Of a stretch of 64,000 nucleotides of DNA, positions 18,353 through 28,609 are shown piece after piece. Below the pieces are notes generated by a model. That model saw nothing but the letters and a program-made list of their open reading frames with translations, made no database searches and was not told the DNA's origin. How positions within the stretch are numbered: position 1 is the first letter of the stretch; every line of letters starts with the position of its first letter. The stretch comes from an uncultured Pelagibacteraceae bacterium (GTDB lineage: Bacteria > Pseudomonadota > Alphaproteobacteria > Pelagibacterales > Pelagibacteraceae), in assembly GCA_902544985.1 (NCBI GenBank), contig CACCFV010000003.1:1-64000 (forward strand), written 5' to 3'. A program made the translations under genes and the position numbers.

Positions 18353-20702
18353 TATAAGAATTTATATAATAATTTTATTGCAAATTTTTTTTGCATTTAA
18401 ATCAATTTCTGACGAAATCGAATTCGAAGCAACAGATATTGAAATTTCAAATGATCAAAATTTAACCATTGCTAATAATGCAAGAGCATTAATTAAAGAT
18501 GATGGTATCATTGCAGAGGGCAAAAAAATAAAATATTTTAGAAATGAGTCATTATTAATTATTGATAAAGGAAAAATTTCCTCAATAGATCAAAATTTTG
18601 AAATAAACTCTAATTTTATTGAATATAAGATTAATGAATCTGAATTGAATTTCAGTAGAGATGTTAAAATTATTGATAAATCTAAAAGTCTTTTAATAAA
18701 TACAGATGAAATAAAATATAATGTTAAAAACCAACAAATAATAAGTCAAAGTAGTTCTAAAATTGAAGACAAATTAGGCAACATATATCAAGTGAAAGAT
18801 TTTAATTACTCTATTAAAGATAAATTAATAAAATTAAATAACTTAAAGGCTTTTGATGCTGATAAGAATACATTTATAGTAGATATTGCATTTTTAGATT
18901 TAAAAAAAAACGAGCTAATTGCTAAAGATGTTGGATTAAATTTTAAAATTTCAAAGGAGTCTGAAAATGAACCAAGGTTAAAAGGGAGAAGTTTGATTAA
19001 TAATGAAAAAGAGACAATAGTAAAAAAAGGAACGTTTACATTTTGTAAAAAAAGAGAAAAATGTCCACCTTGGGAAATGGGTGCCGAGGAAATTATTCAT
19101 GATAAAGAAAAAAAAATTATAAAATACAAAAACGCTAACCTAAAGATCTATGATAAGAAAGTTTTTTATTTTCCAAAATTTTTTCATCCTGACCCGACTG
19201 TAAAAAGACAAACCGGATTTTTAATTCCTAGATTGATAGACAATAGCACAACTGGTTTCTCTTTAAATCTACCCTACTTTTTAGTTTTGGCAGAAAATAA
19301 AGACATTACAATTAATCCAAGATTTTTCTCAGATAATAAACTTTTATTGCAATCGGAATTCAGACAAAAAAACAAAAACTCTGATCATATAGCTGACATT
19401 AGTCAATATATATCAAATGAGGAAAATTCTAAAAGTCACTTATTTTATAATTACGAAAAAAATTTCGAAACTAATAAATTTGATGATGTAGAATTAAAAT
19501 TTAGAGTTGAACAAGTATCTGATGAAACTTATCTTAAAGCCTATAAAATAGAGAGTCCTTTAATAAATGATACTTCAAATCTAATAAATTCGTTAAGTGT
19601 AAACTTTTTAAATCAAAATTCATCAATAAATACAAATCTTGATATTTATGAAGACTTAACCAAGCAAGACACTGACAAATATGAATATGTGCCAAATTTT
19701 AATTTTTCAAAAATCTATAATGAATACTATTCAATAAATTCTAATGGATATTATAAAAATTATAACACAAATATAAATGAAAAAATCTTAATTAATAATT
19801 TTGAATTTCAATCATTTCCAAATTTCTTAGATAATGGAATTATTAATGACAATAAATTTTTTATAAAAAATGTAAACTCTGATGCAAAAAATTCAAAGAA
19901 ATTTAAAAATAAAAGTTCAATTAGCTTTTCACCAACTCTGCAATCCAACTATTTGTATCCTTTGAAAAAAGAAACTGCAGAATACAACAATACAATTATT
20001 CCAAAATTATCTATTAGGTTAAGCGCACCTCACACAAAAGATTATAGCGCATCTGATAGAAAAATAAGTTATGACAATATTTTTAACTTAGATAGGTTAG
20101 GAATTACAGATGCTAATGAAGGAGGATTTTCAGCTACATATGGATACGAATACACTAAAGTAGATAAATCAAACTTAGAACAAAAAGTAAAAATTGCATT
20201 AGCAAACAATTTACGATTAAAAAAAAATGAAGATTTACCAAACAATTCAAATTTAGGTGATAAAGTCTCCGATTTTGTAGGGTTATTAGAATATAAGCCA
20301 AATAATTTGACAAAACTGAATTATGATTTTTCAATAAAAAACAATCTTGATGAAAAGAATTATGAGCTTTTTGGTTTCGAATTTTACTTGAATAATTTTA
20401 ATACAAAATTCGAATATTTGAATGAAAATAATAGCAATTTAAAAACATCTTATATTCAAAATGAAATTGGCTATAATTTAAATGAAAATAATAGATTAAT
20501 TTTTGAAAGAAGAGAAAATAAGGAAAAAAGTTTCACAGAATTTTATAATCTTATTTATCAATACCAAAATGATTGTTTAACAGCAGGAATAGAATACAAT
20601 AAAGAGTATTATAGTGATCAGGATTTAAAACCTTCTGAAAATTTATTCTTTAAAATATCAATTATACCTTTTGGAGGTTTTAACTCTCCAAATCTAAAAT
20701 GA
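18342..20702 (+). CDS. lptD: LPS assembly outer-membrane protein LptD
   Basis: Outer-membrane translocon that inserts LPS in the outer leaflet. The 786-residue precursor has a signal peptide (about 1-23), an OstA/LptA-like beta-jellyroll (about 25-200, repeated ISSIDQNFEINS / IISQSSSKIED strands), then the LptD barrel. Markers are GTFTFCKKREKCPPWEMGAEEI (cysteine pair, quoted in part) and the FPKFFHPDPTVKRQTGFLIP block, both standard. A C-terminal CLTAGIEYNKEYYSD strand ends the barrel and provides the late cysteine. Very Asn/Lys rich compared with homologues. Confidence 0.95.
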   Translation: MKSNIRIYIIILLQIFFAFKSISDEIEFEATDIEISNDQNLTIANNARALIKDDGIIAEGKKIKYFRNESLLIIDKGKISSIDQNFEINSNFIEYKINESELNFSRDVKIIDKSKSLLINTDEIKYNVKNQQIISQSSSKIEDKLGNIYQVKDFNYSIKDKLIKLNNLKAFDADKNTFIVDIAFLDLKKNELIAKDVGLNFKISKESENEPRLKGRSLINNEKETIVKKGTFTFCKKREKCPPWEMGAEEIIHDKEKKIIKYKNANLKIYDKKVFYFPKFFHPDPTVKRQTGFLIPRLIDNSTTGFSLNLPYFLVLAENKDITINPRFFSDNKLLLQSEFRQKNKNSDHIADISQYISNEENSKSHLFYNYEKNFETNKFDDVELKFRVEQVSDETYLKAYKIESPLINDTSNLINSLSVNFLNQNSSINTNLDIYEDLTKQDTDKYEYVPNFNFSKIYNEYYSINSNGYYKNYNTNINEKILINNFEFQSFPNFLDNGIINDNKFFIKNVNSDAKNSKKFKNKSSISFSPTLQSNYLYPLKKETAEYNNTIIPKLSIRLSAPHTKDYSASDRKISYDNIFNLDRLGITDANEGGFSATYGYEYTKVDKSNLEQKVKIALANNLRLKKNEDLPNNSNLGDKVSDFVGLLEYKPNNLTKLNYDFSIKNNLDEKNYELFGFEFYLNNFNTKFEYLNENNSNLKTSYIQNEIGYNLNENNRLIFERRENKEKSFTEFYNLIYQYQNDCLTAGIEYNKEYYSDQDLKPSENLFFKISIIPFGGFNSPNLK

Positions 20703-21634
20703 ATTTATTAAAAAAGTTAATCATTTTTATTTTTATATTCTTTTCGTTAATTAATTTTTCGTTATCTAAAATAAATTTTGAAATTAAAATGAAAATTAAT
20801 AATGAAATAATTACCACTTTTGATATTGAGCAAGAAATGAATTATCTCTTAGCACTAAATCCACAGTTAAATAGAATCGAGGATCAAGAATTAGAGATGT
20901 TAGCAAAAAAATCAATTATTAAAGAAAAAATTAGGGAAAATGAGATACTTAAGTACAAAAAACTAGAAATGAAAAATTTTAAATTTGAAGATTATATTGG
21001 TAATTTGGTCAGAAATTCAAACTTTTCTAGTCAAGAAGAGTTTATAAATTATCTGAGGAATTTTAATATTTCTTTAGATGATTTGAAAAAAAAAATTTAT
21101 ATAGAAAATGAGTGGAAAAGTTTAATCTATGCTAAATATATCGATAGTATTAAAATTGATAAAGTAAAACTTAATAAAAAAATAGATAATATAAGTAAAA
21201 ACAAATCTTTATTAGAGTACAATCTTTCAGAGATTGTTTTTAAAAAAGAGAATAATACACTATTAACAGAGTTAATTGATCAAATAATAAAAAGTATTGA
21301 GAATGTAGGTTTTGAAAATACTGCTAATCTTTATAGTATATCTGATAGTTCGAAAGTTGGAGGTAAAATCGGTTGGATACAAAAAAATAATCTATCAGAT
21401 GAAATAAATAATAATTTAATTAATCTTAATAAAAATTCATATAGCAAACCGATAAAAATCGGGAATAACTATTTGATTTTAAAAATTAATGATAAGAGAA
21501 ATACCACAATAGAAATTGATAAAAAAAAAGAATTAGAAAAAATGATTATGATAGAGACTACAAAACAATTAGATAAGTTTTCTAATATATTTTTTAACAA
21601 AATTAAACTAAATAACAAAATAAGTGAATTCTAA
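20699..21634 (+). CDS. surA: SurA-like periplasmic peptidyl-prolyl isomerase/chaperone
   Basis: Periplasmic chaperone assisting outer-membrane proteins such as LptD, its neighbour. The 311-residue protein has a signal peptide (about 1-23), an N-terminal SurA helical domain with NNEIITTFDIEQEMNYLLAL and a single degenerate parvulin domain (about 170-275, NLSEIVFK ... SKVGGKIGWIQKNNLSDEI). E. coli SurA is about 430 residues with two parvulin domains, so this is a reduced form. The ATG overlaps the lptD stop by 4 bases; identification relies on both sequence and the lptD-surA-pdxA order. Confidence 0.88.
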   Translation: MNLLKKLIIFIFIFFSLINFSLSKINFEIKMKINNEIITTFDIEQEMNYLLALNPQLNRIEDQELEMLAKKSIIKEKIRENEILKYKKLEMKNFKFEDYIGNLVRNSNFSSQEEFINYLRNFNISLDDLKKKIYIENEWKSLIYAKYIDSIKIDKVKLNKKIDNISKNKSLLEYNLSEIVFKKENNTLLTELIDQIIKSIENVGFENTANLYSISDSSKVGGKIGWIQKNNLSDEINNNLINLNKNSYSKPIKIGNNYLILKINDKRNTTIEIDKKKELEKMIMIETTKQLDKFSNIFFNKIKLNNKISEF

Positions 21635-22556
21635 ACCAATTTTGATTATACCTGGTGAAAAAAAAAGTATTTTTTTTGAAATTTTTTTTAAGTCAATTAA
21701 ATCATCTAATTTTGTTTGTCCTTTAATTATAATCTTTGACAAAAAAAAAATTTCTCATGAATGCAGAAAATATAATTATAAAAAAGAAATAGAAACAATT
21801 AAAATTAATGATATTTATAAAAAAAAACTTCTTAAAAGAAAAATATATTTAATTGATGTAAAATATCAAAATTCATCAAATCATGTTCAAAAAAGTTTCG
21901 GTTTAGCTTTCAAACTAATCAAAAGCGGGTTGACCCATAAATTGATTAACGGACCAATAAATAAAACCAAGACTTTAAATAGAAAATATTTGGGGATAAC
22001 TGAGTACATTGCCGACAACTTCAAGCAAAAGGATTTTGCAATGCTGATTTATAATAAAAAATTATCTGTTTGTCCTATAACAACTCATTTACCTTTGAGT
22101 TTAGTTTCAAAAAACATTACTAAAAAAATCATTGTCAAAAAAGTTAATATTGTAAATAATTTTTACAAAAAATCTTTAGGTTATAAACCTAAAATAGCTA
22201 TTGTGGGTCTAAATCCTCATTGCGAAAGTATACTCAAATTTAATGAAGACGATAAAATTGTAAAAAAAACAGTCAATATACTAAAAAAAAAAGTAAATAT
22301 TAAAGGACCTTTTTCGTCAGATACAATCTTTTTAAAAAATAACAGAAAAAACTTTGATGTTATAATGGGCATGTATCACGATCAAGTTTTAGGACCAATG
22401 AAGACTCTCTTTGAATATGATGCAATTAATATAACTTTGGGGTTACCCTTTTTAAGAGTTTCACCAGATCATGGTCCTAATGAAAAAATGGTTGGAAAAA
22501 ATAAATCTAACCCAATTAGTTTAATAAAAGCCATAAAATTTTTAGATAAAAAATGA
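21624..22556 (+). CDS. pdxA: 4-hydroxythreonine-4-phosphate dehydrogenase
   Basis: NAD-dependent oxidation and decarboxylation in the DXP-dependent pyridoxal phosphate pathway. The 310-residue protein shows LINGPINKT, the metal-site segments TTHLPLS and GLNPHCES, and the family block MGMYHDQVLGPMKTL followed by LPFLRVSPDHGP. The start codon is GTG, within the surA end (11-base overlap). It overlaps rsmA by 4 bases. The pdxA-rsmA pairing is widespread in proteobacteria. Confidence 0.95.
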   Translation: MNSKPILIIPGEKKSIFFEIFFKSIKSSNFVCPLIIIFDKKKISHECRKYNYKKEIETIKINDIYKKKLLKRKIYLIDVKYQNSSNHVQKSFGLAFKLIKSGLTHKLINGPINKTKTLNRKYLGITEYIADNFKQKDFAMLIYNKKLSVCPITTHLPLSLVSKNITKKIIVKKVNIVNNFYKKSLGYKPKIAIVGLNPHCESILKFNEDDKIVKKTVNILKKKVNIKGPFSSDTIFLKNNRKNFDVIMGMYHDQVLGPMKTLFEYDAINITLGLPFLRVSPDHGPNEKMVGKNKSNPISLIKAIKFLDKK

Positions 22557-23341
22557 TAAAGGCTAAAAAAAGCCTAGGACAAAATTTTTTATATGATCAA
22601 AATATCATAAATAAGATTATCAGAATTAAAGAAATAGAAAAAAAAAATGTTTTAGAAATTGGACCTGGTACAGGAAATTTAACATCTAAAATTTTAGAAA
22701 AGAAACCAAAAAAATTTTTAGTAGTTGAAAAAGATAGCAATTTAGCAAATTTATTGAAGAAAAAATTTAATGATAAAATTAAAATAATAAATGAAGATAT
22801 TCTAGAAATTAATGAAAATTTTTTGAGTAGTGAAACTTTAACAGTGTACGGCAATTTACCATATAATATTTCAACAGAAATTTTAAGTAAGTGGATTTTA
22901 AATATGAATTTAAAAAAAACTTGGTTTAATTGTTTAATACTGATGTTTCAAAAAGAAGTGGCTGATAGAATAATATCTAATTTTAACACAAACAACTATG
23001 GGAGGCTAACAATTTTAGCTAATTGGCGACTAAATATCAAAAAAATCTGTGATATTAAACCAGCGAGTTTTTATCCCAAACCTAAAATAGAGAGTAGCTT
23101 ATTATTTTTTGAACCTAAAAAAAAATTTTTCCACTTTAAAAATCCAAAAAATTTGGAAAAAATTACAAGAATTTTTTTTATGCATAGAAGAAAAATGATT
23201 AAGAAACCTTTTAACCAACTGTTTAATAATAACTTGGAATTAATTTCTAAATTAGGAATTAATCTTAATTCAAGACCTCAAAATTTAAATTTTGAAACCT
23301 ATTATCAATTGACTAGAGAATATGAAAATTTAAGAAGTTAA
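22553..23341 (+). CDS. rsmA: 16S rRNA (adenine1518-N6/adenine1519-N6) dimethyltransferase
   Basis: KsgA/RsmA dimethylates two adenines in the 3'-terminal hairpin of 16S rRNA. The 262-residue protein starts [18 protein letters not shown], the family hallmark, then SAM motif [13 protein letters not shown], motif [14 protein letters not shown] and the C-terminal [12 protein letters not shown]. Last gene of the six-gene lptF-rsmA operon. Its last 12 bases overlap the convergent gmk gene. Confidence 0.97.
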   Translation: MIKAKKSLGQNFLYDQNIINKIIRIKEIEKKNVLEIGPGTGNLTSKILEKKPKKFLVVEKDSNLANLLKKKFNDKIKIINEDILEINENFLSSETLTVYGNLPYNISTEILSKWILNMNLKKTWFNCLILMFQKEVADRIISNFNTNNYGRLTILANWRLNIKKICDIKPASFYPKPKIESSLLFFEPKKKFFHFKNPKNLEKITRIFFMHRRKMIKKPFNQLFNNNLELISKLGINLNSRPQNLNFETYYQLTREYENLRS

Positions 23342-23962
23342 CTTTTCAATATGTTTTCTAATATAATCAGGATCATAATCTTTTGAACCATTGTTAATTT
23401 CAGCATCAATCAAGCTCTTAATTCTTGAATAACAAGTATTTAGATCATCATTAATAACAACATAATCGTAGTTAATCCAATGAAGTACATCTCTTTCGAA
23501 TTGTTGCATTCTTTCGTCAACTATAAGTTTATCTTTCATATCTCTATTTGATAACCTATCAAATAATATTTTTTTACTTGGGGGTAAAATAAAAAAGGTT
23601 ACTAATTTATAGTCTAATCTTTTATTTTTAATTTGATCTGCTCCTTGCCAATCAATATCAAATAAAACATTTTTACCTTTATTAAGATAATCAATTACTG
23701 GTGTTCTTGTAGTTCCATAATAATTGTTAAAAACTTTTGCATATTCTAAAAATTCCTCATTATTTATCAGTCTTTTAAATTCGTCTAAATTTACAAAATA
23801 ATAATCTTTGTTTTTTAATTCTCCAGGTCTTGGACGTCTAGTTGTGTGCGAAATTGAAATTTTAAAATTATCTTGTTCAGATAGTAGACTTACAAGTGTA
23901 GTCTTTCCTGCTCCTGACGGAGAAGATAGAATTACCATAATCCCATCTTTTTGTGAGGGCAT
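23330..23962 (-). CDS. gmk: Guanylate kinase
   Basis: Phosphorylates GMP to GDP. The 210-residue protein has P-loop [14 protein letters not shown] (about 10-23), the GMP-binding [11 protein letters not shown] and DYYFV, and [14 protein letters not shown]. It follows acpP by a 10-base gap on the minus strand. In many alphaproteobacteria fabF, mltG and a YicC gene lie between acpP and gmk; here they are missing. Confidence 0.98.
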   Translation of the reverse strand: MPSQKDGIMVILSSPSGAGKTTLVSLLSEQDNFKISISHTTRRPRPGELKNKDYYFVNLDEFKRLINNEEFLEYAKVFNNYYGTTRTPVIDYLNKGKNVLFDIDWQGADQIKNKRLDYKLVTFFILPPSKKILFDRLSNRDMKDKLIVDERMQQFERDVLHWINYDYVVINDDLNTCYSRIKSLIDAEINNGSKDYDPDYIRKHIEKLTS

Positions 23963-23972
23963 TTAAAATTTC

Positions 23973-24212
23973 TTAGTTAGCTTTGCCTTCAATAAATTTG
24001 ACAGCATCACCAACAGTCAAAATTTTTTCAGCCTCACTGTCAGAAATTTCTGAGCCAAATTCTTCTTCGAAAGCCATCACAAGCTCAACTGTATCTAAAC
24101 TATCAGCTCCTAAGTCATCAATAAAACTTGACTCTTCTGTGACTTTTGACTCATCAATTCCTAAATGATCTGCGACTATTTTTTTTACCTTAGTTGAAAC
24201 ATCTTCTGACAT
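23973..24212 (-). CDS. acpP: Acyl carrier protein
   Basis: Small acidic carrier of growing acyl chains. At 79 residues it is typical, with the phosphopantetheine site [19 protein letters not shown] (Ser38) and helical ends. Transcribed with fabD and fabG upstream (49-base gap after fabG). Its base composition differs from neighbours only through the Glu/Asp-rich protein. Confidence 0.98.
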   Translation of the reverse strand: MSEDVSTKVKKIVADHLGIDESKVTEESSFIDDLGADSLDTVELVMAFEEEFGSEISDSEAEKILTVGDAVKFIEGKAN

Positions 24213-24261
24213 ATTGATCCTTTTATTATTTTAATCGTTATTAGTTAAATTACATGGATTG

Positions 24262-24999
24262 TCAAGCCATATACATACCTCCATTTACATGTAATGTTTC
24301 TCCATTTATGTAATCAGATTGATCAGATCCTAAAAAAAGAACTGCATTTGCAATATCCTCAGGTTCTCCTAATCTTGCTGAAGGAATTTTTGAAATAATA
24401 ACTTCTTTAAATTTTTCATCAATTTTATCTGTCATAGCTGTTTTAATAAATCCAGGAGAGATACAGTTAATGTTAATATTTTTTTTTGCATATTCTATTG
24501 CTAAACTTTTAGACATCGCAACAATACCAGCTTTTGATGCAGTATAATTAACTTGACCCAAGTTACCCGAGTGACCAACGACAGATGTAATATTGATAAT
24601 TTTTCCTCTTTTATTTTTTAACATCTTCTTTATTGCAAATTTACACATCAAAAATGTAGATGTTAAATTAATATCTATTACATTTCTCCATTCATCTAGG
24701 CTCATTCTAATTGCTAAATTATCTTTTGTAATTCCTGCATTATTAACGATACAATCAAGTTTTCCTCCGAGTTGACTAGTAGCTTCATCTATAAAATTTT
24801 CTATTTTTTCACTTTGCGTTATATCAAATTTTAATATCTTCAAATTACTAAAACTTCTTTTTAAATCCTCTAATTTTTCAGACTTAGTGCCTGATGCCAA
24901 TATATTTGCTCCATGTTCATTTAATTTTTTGATAATAGAATTACCTATTCCTCCAGTAGCACCAGTTACTATAATATTTTTCTTTTTTAAATCATTCAT
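24262..24999 (-). CDS. fabG: 3-oxoacyl-[acyl-carrier-protein] reductase
   Basis: SDR enzyme performing the first reduction in each fatty-acid elongation round. The 245-residue protein has the cofactor loop VTGATGGIGNSI (about 12-23), NNAGIT, the catalytic Ser in NITSVVGHSG, Tyr-Lys in YTASKAG and a C-terminal VNGGMYMA. Overlaps fabD by 4 bases and is followed by acpP, the usual fabD-fabG-acpP order. Confidence 0.98.
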   Translation of the reverse strand: MNDLKKKNIIVTGATGGIGNSIIKKLNEHGANILASGTKSEKLEDLKRSFSNLKILKFDITQSEKIENFIDEATSQLGGKLDCIVNNAGITKDNLAIRMSLDEWRNVIDINLTSTFLMCKFAIKKMLKNKRGKIINITSVVGHSGNLGQVNYTASKAGIVAMSKSLAIEYAKKNININCISPGFIKTAMTDKIDEKFKEVIISKIPSARLGEPEDIANAVLFLGSDQSDYINGETLHVNGGMYMA

Positions 25000-25922
25000 A
25001 TTTTTAAACTTTCTATATCTGATATAGCATTAATGGAAATAGTTTTTACATTTTTATCTATTCTTTTAATGAGTCCTGTCAGTACTTTACCAGGACCAAT
25101 TTCGATAAATTGATTGACCCCTTTATTTATCATGTTAATTACACTCTCTCTCCATCTAACTCTTCTTTCTATCTGATCAATTAACAAACTTTTTAATTCA
25201 TCGACGTTTTTAATTTCGTTAGCGGTAACATTAGAAATCAATATATTGTTCGATTTTTGAAATTTAATTTTTTGTAATTCATGACTCATTATTTCTTTTG
25301 CTTTTATCATCAAGTTACAATGAAAAGGCGCACTCACAGGGAGTTTGATATTCTTTATTTTTTTATTTTTTAATATATCGCTCAATTTCTCTAAATCATT
25401 TATCTTGCCACTTATTACTAATTGGCCTTCTGTATTGTCATTTGCGATAAAGGCTTTGAAATTTTTTTCATTGTCTACTAATATTTTTTCAATATCTTTA
25501 ATAGTTGATCCTAAAACTGCCAACATTCCTCCTTCACCTTGGTGAACTGAGTTTTGCATTGCATTTCCTCTTATTCTTAAGATTTTAATAGTTTGATTAA
25601 AATCTAAATAATTTGCACATGATAAAGCAGAGTATTCTCCTAATGAGTGTCCAGCAAAATATTTTATATCATTTAAGTTTATATTAAATTGATTTTTAAT
25701 AACTTGGAATATTGAATAACTTATTAAAAAAATAGCTGGTTGAGTATTTGCAGTAAGATCTAATTGTTCTTTTGGGCCGTTCAAGATTATTTTTGATAGG
25801 TTAATACCTAAAGTATCATCAGCCTCTTGAAATAACTTTTTTACAACATCATATCTATCGAAAAATTCTTTTCCCATTCCAACAATTTGTGAACCTTGGC
25901 CTGGAAAAATTACTGAAAACAT
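24996..25922 (-). CDS. fabD: Malonyl CoA-acyl carrier protein transacylase
   Basis: Loads malonyl groups onto AcpP. The 308-residue protein begins FSVIFPGQGSQIVGMGKEF and has the nucleophile elbow GHSLGEYSAL (Ser93), a catalytic His in VSAPFHCNLM and EIGPGKVLTGL near the end. First gene of the fabD-fabG-acpP-gmk minus-strand unit; divergent from rpsF across 87 AT-rich bases that must hold both promoters. Confidence 0.97.
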   Translation of the reverse strand: MFSVIFPGQGSQIVGMGKEFFDRYDVVKKLFQEADDTLGINLSKIILNGPKEQLDLTANTQPAIFLISYSIFQVIKNQFNINLNDIKYFAGHSLGEYSALSCANYLDFNQTIKILRIRGNAMQNSVHQGEGGMLAVLGSTIKDIEKILVDNEKNFKAFIANDNTEGQLVISGKINDLEKLSDILKNKKIKNIKLPVSAPFHCNLMIKAKEIMSHELQKIKFQKSNNILISNVTANEIKNVDELKSLLIDQIERRVRWRESVINMINKGVNQFIEIGPGKVLTGLIKRIDKNVKTISINAISDIESLKI

Positions 25923-26009
25923 TTAAAAAATTATTTAATTAATATTTATTTTACTATTGTAATTGAGAATTTATAATAGTATATCCTCATTTTTTATTAA
26001 AGAATAAAT

Positions 26010-26372
26010 ATGAATTTATACGAACACACAATTATAGCTAGACAAGATGCTTCTCCAGCTGAACTTAAGCAATTAACAGAAAAATATTCCAAAATTGTAG
26101 AAAAAAATGATGGTGAAGTTGTTAAAACTGAAAATTGGGGTCTTCTTAATCTATCATACCTTATTAAGAAAAATAGAAAGGGAAGTTATATTCATTTTAA
26201 AATAAAGGGTCATGGAAAGACGATTGAACAGTTAGAAAAGAATGAGTCACTTGATAAAAAGTTAATAAGACATTTGACTGTCAAAGTAAAAAAGTTTGAT
26301 CTAGATACCAATTATTTTTCTAAAAAAGATGAAAATGAAAAAACAGAAAAAAAAGAAAAGAATAAAAGTTAA
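26010..26372 (+). CDS. rpsF: 30S ribosomal protein S6
   Basis: Small-subunit platform protein that pairs with S18. The 120-residue protein starts [18 protein letters not shown] and includes [18 protein letters not shown] and a Lys/Glu-rich tail. First gene of rpsF-rpsR-rplI-dnaB. I looked for an S6:S18 leader motif upstream and did not recognise one. Confidence 0.97.
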   Translation: MNLYEHTIIARQDASPAELKQLTEKYSKIVEKNDGEVVKTENWGLLNLSYLIKKNRKGSYIHFKIKGHGKTIEQLEKNESLDKKLIRHLTVKVKKFDLDTNYFSKKDENEKTEKKEKNKS

Positions 26373-26374
26373 TT

Positions 26375-26644
26375 ATGCCAAAAAAAAATCAAGGAAATAA
26401 AAAAAATAAAAGTAATTTTGCAAAACTAAGTATTTTTCAGTCTAATAAATATAAATTTAAAAAAAGTTGTCCTCTTTCTATAAAAGGTGCACCTAAAATA
26501 GATTATAAAAACATCAAATTACTCAAAAAGTATGTTTCAGAAAATGGGAAGATTTTACCCTCAAGAATTACTAATGTTTCTCAAAAAAAACAAAGGGAAT
26601 TATCTTTATCAATAAAAAGAGCAAGAAACTTAGCGCTTATATAA
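26375..26644 (+). CDS. rpsR: 30S ribosomal protein S18
   Basis: Partner of S6. The 89-residue protein has a Lys/Asn-rich N-terminal extension and then the S18 core: [47 protein letters not shown] (quoted in two parts). It starts 2 bases after rpsF and shares a base with rplI (TAATG). Confidence 0.96.
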   Translation: MPKKNQGNKKNKSNFAKLSIFQSNKYKFKKSCPLSIKGAPKIDYKNIKLLKKYVSENGKILPSRITNVSQKKQRELSLSIKRARNLALI

Positions 26645-27102
26645 TGAAAGTGATATTATTAGAGAACTTGAAAAGAATTGGATCTATTGGAGAGGTCATA
26701 GATGTTAAAAGAGGATTTGCTAGAAACTTTTTAATAGCAAACAAGAAAGCCCTTTACGCTTCTAAAGAAAATATTGGAAAAGTTGAAAAACTTAAATCTG
26801 AACTTTCTAAAAAAGATAATGAAAAAAAACAAGAAGCTAAAAAAATTTTAGAAAAGATAAATAAAAAAGAATTTAGTGTAAAAAAACTTAACACCGAAAA
26901 TAATGAACTATATGGTTCTGTAAAACCAACAGAAATTTCAAAACTAATACTTGAGGTGGCCAACGTAGAAATTAAACCCTCAATGATTCAGCCTGTTCAA
27001 GAGATTAAATCTTTAGGTAAATTTAAAGTAAAAATAACTCTACACTCTGAAGTTGATGCAGAAGTTTACATAAATGTAAAATCAGCTGAAACAATTCAAT
27101 AA
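26644..27102 (+). CDS. rplI: 50S ribosomal protein L9
   Basis: Large-subunit protein with two domains joined by a long helix. In 152 residues: [31 protein letters not shown]-type N-domain (residues 1-40, quoted in part), a Lys/Glu helix (about 45-80) and a C-domain with ELYGSVKPTEIS. Usual length. Part of the rpsF operon; dnaB follows after 66 bases. Confidence 0.97.
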   Translation: MKVILLENLKRIGSIGEVIDVKRGFARNFLIANKKALYASKENIGKVEKLKSELSKKDNEKKQEAKKILEKINKKEFSVKKLNTENNELYGSVKPTEISKLILEVANVEIKPSMIQPVQEIKSLGKFKVKITLHSEVDAEVYINVKSAETIQ

Positions 27103-27168
27103 TTATACAATTTAATCCACAGCTTTTTTTTTAATTTTAAATAAAATAATTTTCTGTAAATTTACATT

Positions 27169-28587
27169 ATGGAAAATAATTTGAGTTTGGTAAAAGATAA
27201 TTTCAAAGAACTGCCTAACAATATTGAAGCTGAACAAGCAGTTATAGGATCAATTTTAGTTACTAATGAAATATTTGATGAAATTAATTCTATTATTTCA
27301 AATATTAATTTTTATGACCCAATGCATCAAAAAATATTTAATGCTATCGAGAGCATGATTTATAAGGGTTTACTTGCTAATCCAATAACTCTAAAAAATT
27401 ATTTTGAAAATGAAAAAGATGAATTAAATATTCCAGAATATTTAGTAAAAATTACTAAATTTTCTACTTCGGTTAGACAGGCTATTGAATATTCAAAAAT
27501 AATATATGATATGTTTGTAAGAAGAGAGTTAATAAAAATATCTGATCAAATAATAGATGATGCAAAAGATAGTAACCTCGAAACTAATGGTCAAAATATA
27601 ATAGAAAATTCTGAAAGACTACTTTATGATTTAGCTGAAAAAGGAACTTTTAACTCATCATTGATAAAGTTTGACGATGCCATGAAACAAACTATTGAAA
27701 TGGCATCCGCTGCCTATAAAAATGAGGGAGGTATCGTTGGAGTACCCACTGGACTAAGAGACTTAGATGATAAATTAGGGGGTTTACATCAATCTGATCT
27801 TATTATTATTGCCGGTAGGCCATCGATGGGTAAAACTTCACTAGCAACAAACATAGCTTTTAACGCAGCTAAAGATATTCAAGATAATGGAAAAAAATCT
27901 TCAGTAGCTTTTTTCTCTTTAGAGATGTCATCAGAACAACTTTCTACAAGAATTATTTCTGAACAAGCTAGAATTAGCTCAAACGATATAAGAAGAGGTA
28001 GGATTTCAGATGAACAATTTGATAAATTTTTAGAAACTTCTAAAGATATATCTGAGCTTCCTTTATTTATTGATGAAACCCCAGCAATAAGTATTGCCGC
28101 AATGAGCAATAGAGCTAGAAGGATTAAAAGACTTCACGGTTTAGATTTAATTGTTGTTGACTATATTCAGCTTATGAAAGGATTATTCAACAATAAAGAT
28201 GGGAGAGTGCAAGAAATTTCTCAAATCACACAAGGCTTAAAAGCTATCGCAAAAGAGTTGGGTGTGCCTGTCCTTGCATTATCGCAATTATCTCGACAAG
28301 TTGAACAGAGAGATGATCATAAGCCGCAATTAGCAGATTTAAGAGAATCTGGCTCTATTGAACAAGATGCTGATGTAGTTATGTTTGTTTATAGAGAAGG
28401 CTATTATCTACAAAGAAAAGAACCAAGAGAGGCAACAGTAGAGCATGCCGAGTGGCAAGCAAAAATGAATGAAGTTGCACATTTAGCTGAGATAATCATT
28501 GGAAAACAAAGACACGGTCCTATTGGTAAAGTCACACTTGAGTTTGAGGAGAGATTTACAAAATTTAAAGATACTCAAAATAATTAA
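27169..28587 (+). CDS. dnaB: Replicative DNA helicase DnaB
   Basis: Hexameric helicase at the replication fork. The 472-residue protein has the N-terminal DnaB domain (LPNNIEAEQAVIGSIL, about 15-30), then a RecA-fold domain with Walker A IIAGRPSMGKTSLA (about 217-230), LFIDETP, Walker B LIVVDYIQLM and the QLSRQVEQRDDHKPQLADL loop. There is no intein. In many alphaproteobacteria alr and radA follow dnaB; here an RND-family exporter does. Confidence 0.98.
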   Translation: MENNLSLVKDNFKELPNNIEAEQAVIGSILVTNEIFDEINSIISNINFYDPMHQKIFNAIESMIYKGLLANPITLKNYFENEKDELNIPEYLVKITKFSTSVRQAIEYSKIIYDMFVRRELIKISDQIIDDAKDSNLETNGQNIIENSERLLYDLAEKGTFNSSLIKFDDAMKQTIEMASAAYKNEGGIVGVPTGLRDLDDKLGGLHQSDLIIIAGRPSMGKTSLATNIAFNAAKDIQDNGKKSSVAFFSLEMSSEQLSTRIISEQARISSNDIRRGRISDEQFDKFLETSKDISELPLFIDETPAISIAAMSNRARRIKRLHGLDLIVVDYIQLMKGLFNNKDGRVQEISQITQGLKAIAKELGVPVLALSQLSRQVEQRDDHKPQLADLRESGSIEQDADVVMFVYREGYYLQRKEPREATVEHAEWQAKMNEVAHLAEIIIGKQRHGPIGKVTLEFEERFTKFKDTQNN

Positions 28588-28609
28588 TTTACAATATAAG
28601 TAAGGATAA

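Noticed and set aside
25923-26009. S6:S18 ribosomal leader upstream of rpsF
   Set aside because: No recognisable conserved loop motif; region is plain AT-rich sequence.
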